The translations under genes and the position numbers were made by a program. The notes under the pieces were generated by a model that was given only the letters and a program-made list of their open reading frames with translations, made no database searches and was not told where the DNA came from. From Candidatus Saccharimonadota bacterium (GTDB lineage: Bacteria > Patescibacteriota > Saccharimonadia > UBA4664), in the NCBI GenBank assembly GCA_029237755.1, contig JAQZBT010000036.1, positions 1 through 8,255 of the forward strand: 8,255 nt of DNA, read 5' to 3'. This document shows, in pieces, positions 6,498-8,255 of the stretch; positions within the stretch are counted from its first letter, which is position 1, and each line of letters opens with the position of its first letter.

Positions 6498-6526
6498 ACT
6501 ATATGATGAACGACCCGGTTTGTCGA
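6498..6526 (-). promoter_or_regulatory. Sigma-70-type promoter for the polylysine-tail gene
   Basis: On the minus strand TCGACA (6526-6521) and TATAGT (6503-6498) each match the consensus at five of six bases, with an ideal 17-base spacer. Transcription would start near 6491, giving a leader of about 40 bases that carries the AGAGGAG ribosome-binding site before ATG 6450. The -35 box is shared with the purD promoter on the other strand. Confidence 0.65.
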
Positions 6527-6549
6527 AAGGTCAGACCTCCGGTTACCAT
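6520..6549 (+). promoter_or_regulatory. Putative purD promoter with leaderless spacing
   Basis: TTGTCG (6520-6525; four of six) and TACCAT (6544-6549; TAnnnT type) are separated by 18 bases. Six bases lie between TACCAT and the ATG at 6556, so the transcript would begin at or beside the start codon. No Shine-Dalgarno sequence precedes this ATG; the upstream bases are pyrimidine-rich. The -35 hexamer overlaps the opposed -35 of the neighbouring gene by five bases. Confidence 0.5.
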
Positions 6550-6555
6550 TACCTC

Positions 6556-7827
6556 ATGAAGCAAAACGTACTAGTCATCGGTTCGGGCGGCCGCGAACAC
6601 GCCCTGGCTTGGAAGCTGTCCCAATCGCCCGACATCGGTTCGCTCTACGTCGCCCCCGGTAACGCCGGCACCGCCGCCATCGCCGAAAACGTCGATATCA
6701 AAGTCACCGACATCGACGGTCTGCTCGAATTCGCCAAATCCAAAGACATCCACCTGACCGTTGTCGGTCCCGACGACGTCCTGGCCGCCGGACTGGTCGA
6801 CGACTTCACCAAAGCCGGTCTCCGCGCTTACGGTCCCACCCGAACCGCCGCCAAAGTCGAGTCATCAAAGTCCTTCGCCAAGGACCTCATGACCGACAAC
6901 CATGTCCCCACCGCCAAATACGCCACCTTCACCGACCTGCACGCCGCCAAGGATTACGTCCACGGCCACCCGACGCCCATCGTCGTCAAAGCCTCGGGCC
7001 TGGCGCTCGGAAAAGGCGTCTACATCTGCGAAACTCTCGAGCAGGCTCACCAGGCGCTCGACGAAATCATGGGCGAGAAGCTCTTCGGTGATGCCGGCAA
7101 CTCCGTCGTGATCGAAGAGTTCCTCGGCGGCCAGGAGGTCTCCATCCACGCCTTCTGCGACGGCAACTCCGCCAAACTCTTCCCGCCCTCCCAAGACCAC
7201 AAACGCATCGGCGAAGGCGACGCCGGCCCCAACACCGGCGGCATGGGCACCTTCGCTCCCGTTCCCTGGGTGACGCCGGCCCTTATGCACAAAGCCCACC
7301 GTGAGGTCGTTCAACCAATACTATCGGACCTCAAGACCCACCACTTCCCCTACAAGGGCACGCTCTACCCGGGCCTCATGGTCGACGGCGACGACATCAA
7401 AGTCCTCGAGTACAACGCCCGCTTCGGTGACCCCGAGACCCAGACTTACGTGCGCCTGCTCGAGACCGACCTGCTCGAGATCCTCAACGCCTGCGTCGAC
7501 GGCACTCTGCCCGACCTCGATATCAAGTGGTCCCACCGCACCGCCATCACCGTGGTACTCGCTTCGGGCGGCTACCCCGGCAAATACGACAAAGGCCTAC
7601 CCATCACCGGTCTCTCAACCGCCGCTGCCCTCCCTGACATCGAAGTATTCCATGCCGGCACCACACTCAAGGACGGCGAGGTCGTGACAGCCGGCGGGCG
7701 CGTGCTCGGCGTCACCGCAACGGGCGTTGACCTCAAGGACGCCCAGGACAAAGCCTACGCCGCCATCCGGACGATCAAGTTTGACGGCATGCAGTACCGC
7801 ACCGACATCGGCAATAAAGCGCTTTGA
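6556..7827 (+). CDS. purD: Phosphoribosylamine-glycine ligase (GAR synthetase)
   Basis: The 423-residue protein joins 5-phosphoribosylamine to glycine with ATP, step two of IMP synthesis, in the cytosol. Its length is normal for bacterial PurD. It has the N-domain signature 'VLVIGSGGREHALAWKL' (5-21), 'VAPGNAGT' (32-39), 'VGPDDVLAAGLVDDF' (70-84) and 'YGPTRTAAKVESSKSFAKDLM' (92-112). The ATP-grasp part follows: 'PIVVKASGLALGKGVY' (141-156), 'VVIEEFLGGQEVSIHAF' (184-200), 'DHKR' (214-217), 'NTGGMGTFAP' (226-235) and 'EYNARFGDPETQ' (285-296). The C-terminal domain has the usual 'ASGGYPGKYDKG'. The conventional start is ATG 6556; an in-frame TTG at 6520 would add 12 residues unlike the family and falls in the -35 box. 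It is transcribed away from the polylysine-tail gene, and the dockerin-repeat gene follows 37 bases downstream. No truncation or frameshift was seen. Confidence 0.98.
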   Translation: MKQNVLVIGSGGREHALAWKLSQSPDIGSLYVAPGNAGTAAIAENVDIKVTDIDGLLEFAKSKDIHLTVVGPDDVLAAGLVDDFTKAGLRAYGPTRTAAKVESSKSFAKDLMTDNHVPTAKYATFTDLHAAKDYVHGHPTPIVVKASGLALGKGVYICETLEQAHQALDEIMGEKLFGDAGNSVVIEEFLGGQEVSIHAFCDGNSAKLFPPSQDHKRIGEGDAGPNTGGMGTFAPVPWVTPALMHKAHREVVQPILSDLKTHHFPYKGTLYPGLMVDGDDIKVLEYNARFGDPETQTYVRLLETDLLEILNACVDGTLPDLDIKWSHRTAITVVLASGGYPGKYDKGLPITGLSTAAALPDIEVFHAGTTLKDGEVVTAGGRVLGVTATGVDLKDAQDKAYAAIRTIKFDGMQYRTDIGNKAL

Positions 7828-7839
7828 CCGGCCCAGTAG

Positions 7840-7848
7840 TGCTATTCT
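7840..7848 (+). promoter_or_regulatory. Extended -10 promoter for the dockerin-repeat gene
   Basis: TGC-TATTCT (TGn plus four of six bases of TATAAT, fitting TAnnnT) lies between purD and the next gene. Transcription would start near 7855, leaving a leader of about ten bases before ATG 7865 with no Shine-Dalgarno sequence. A TTGACC overlapping the purD stop is only 13 bases upstream, too close for a normal -35. Confidence 0.45.
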
Positions 7849-7864
7849 AAAAAGCACAACCATT

Positions 7865-8255
7865 ATGGAATCGATGCCCGTCAAACGCCCCCGCCGCATC
7901 AAACCGCTGCACCTGGTAATCACGTTGATTGCCGTGACGGCGTTGGCGTTTGTGATTCTTTTTGCCCGCGCTGCCGGTTCCGCCGACATCAACAAAGACT
8001 CCAAGGTAGACGTCCTCGACCTGTCGTTATTGCTCAGTGATTGGGGCAAGTCCGGCAGCCAGGCCGATATCAATAGCAGCGGCACGGTCGAAATCGCCGA
8101 CCTCTCCATCCTCCTCTCCAGTTGGGGCATGACCATCGTCGCCAGTCCATCGCCTTCGACCGCCACTGAACGCTGGTCCACCCTCCACCCCTTCCTCTCC
8201 TCCGCCTTCTCCAACACTTCCGTCGGTTCCGGCATCATCACCGACCCCAACAGCC
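7865..8255 (+). CDS. Membrane-anchored dockerin-repeat protein, N-terminal part (3' end outside window)
   Basis: The frame from ATG 7865 stays open to the window edge; 130 residues are visible. A basic N-terminus (VKRPRRIK, 6-13) precedes one hydrophobic helix (about 15-33), a signal anchor or uncleaved signal peptide. Two dockerin type I-like calcium loops follow. Repeat one starts at D41 with D41, N43, D45, D49 and D52 at the ligand positions, then 'LSLLLSDWG'. Repeat two starts at D68 with N70, E76 and D79, but has S72 where the acidic ligand is expected, then 'LSILLSSWG'. A Ser/Pro/Thr-rich linker (93-101) leads to 'RWSTLHPFLSSAFSNTSVGSGIITDPNS', the start of an unidentified extracellular domain. 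Dockerin pairs normally bind cohesin modules; paired 'DLSILLSxW' repeats also recur in Saccharibacteria secreted proteins (recollection). ATG 7874 is an alternative start. The window gives no sign of what the missing domain does. Confidence 0.85.
   Translation, partial: MESMPVKRPRRIKPLHLVITLIAVTALAFVILFARAAGSADINKDSKVDVLDLSLLLSDWGKSGSQADINSSGTVEIADLSILLSSWGMTIVASPSPSTATERWSTLHPFLSSAFSNTSVGSGIITDPNS

Noticed and set aside
7839..7857. Small hairpin GTGCT...AGCAC after purD as a terminator.
   Set aside because: Only five base pairs with a 9-base loop and no following T-run; it also overlaps the likely -10 box of the next gene.

Overview
This window looks like a chromosomal segment of a GC-rich bacterium that uses the standard code (TGA is a genuine stop for several genes). 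Three things suggest the Candidate Phyla Radiation (Patescibacteria), most likely a Saccharibacteria (TM7)-like lineage. They are a histidine kinase with the wording 'DLLNVSRLQAGRF ... DGTGLGLYLAK', a single-domain response regulator of the 'AEDDPFISRMY' type, and a membrane-anchored protein with the paired dockerin-like repeat 'DLSxLLSxWG'. This placement rests on remembered family resemblance, not on a database search, and is moderate in confidence.

Layout, left to right. (1) Positions 1-1151, plus strand: the C-terminal part of a sensor histidine kinase, a response regulator whose GTG start lies inside the kinase gene, and a 59-residue two-helix membrane protein whose ATG lies inside the response regulator gene. 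The three are stacked by short overlaps and look like one translationally coupled operon. (2) Positions 1153-1695, minus strand: a complete Y1/HUH transposase of the REP-associated (RAYT) type, meeting the membrane gene tail to tail with one base between stops. Its extended -10 box sits 7 bases before the ATG, and an 18-bp perfect palindrome lies just upstream. (3) Positions 1796-1857: a short GC-rich tandem repeat that reads as a run of G-tracts on the minus strand, directly downstream of purL. (4) Positions 1869-5678, minus strand: a very large single-chain PurL (FGAM synthetase with a fused C-terminal glutaminase), more like eukaryotic PFAS than E. coli PurL in several blocks. (5) Positions 5747-6450, minus strand: a helical protein of unknown function with a polylysine tail, ending in a strong intrinsic terminator. 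(6) Positions 6498-6549: a compact divergent promoter region in which the two -35 elements overlap. (7) Positions 6556-7827, plus strand: purD (GAR synthetase), apparently leaderless. (8) Positions 7865-8255, plus strand: the N-terminal 130 residues of a membrane-anchored dockerin-repeat protein that runs off the window.

PurD and PurL catalyse the second and fourth steps of de novo IMP synthesis. They lie close together but in separate transcription units, with no other pur gene in view. No tRNA, rRNA, CRISPR array, riboswitch or phage gene was seen. The points most worth a second look are the PFAS-like PurL together with purD in an apparently CPR genome, the N-terminal dockerin pair, the leaderless/extended -10 promoter style, the shared -35 region, and the RAYT gene with its palindrome. 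I did not find a convincing multi-gene novel system beyond these.
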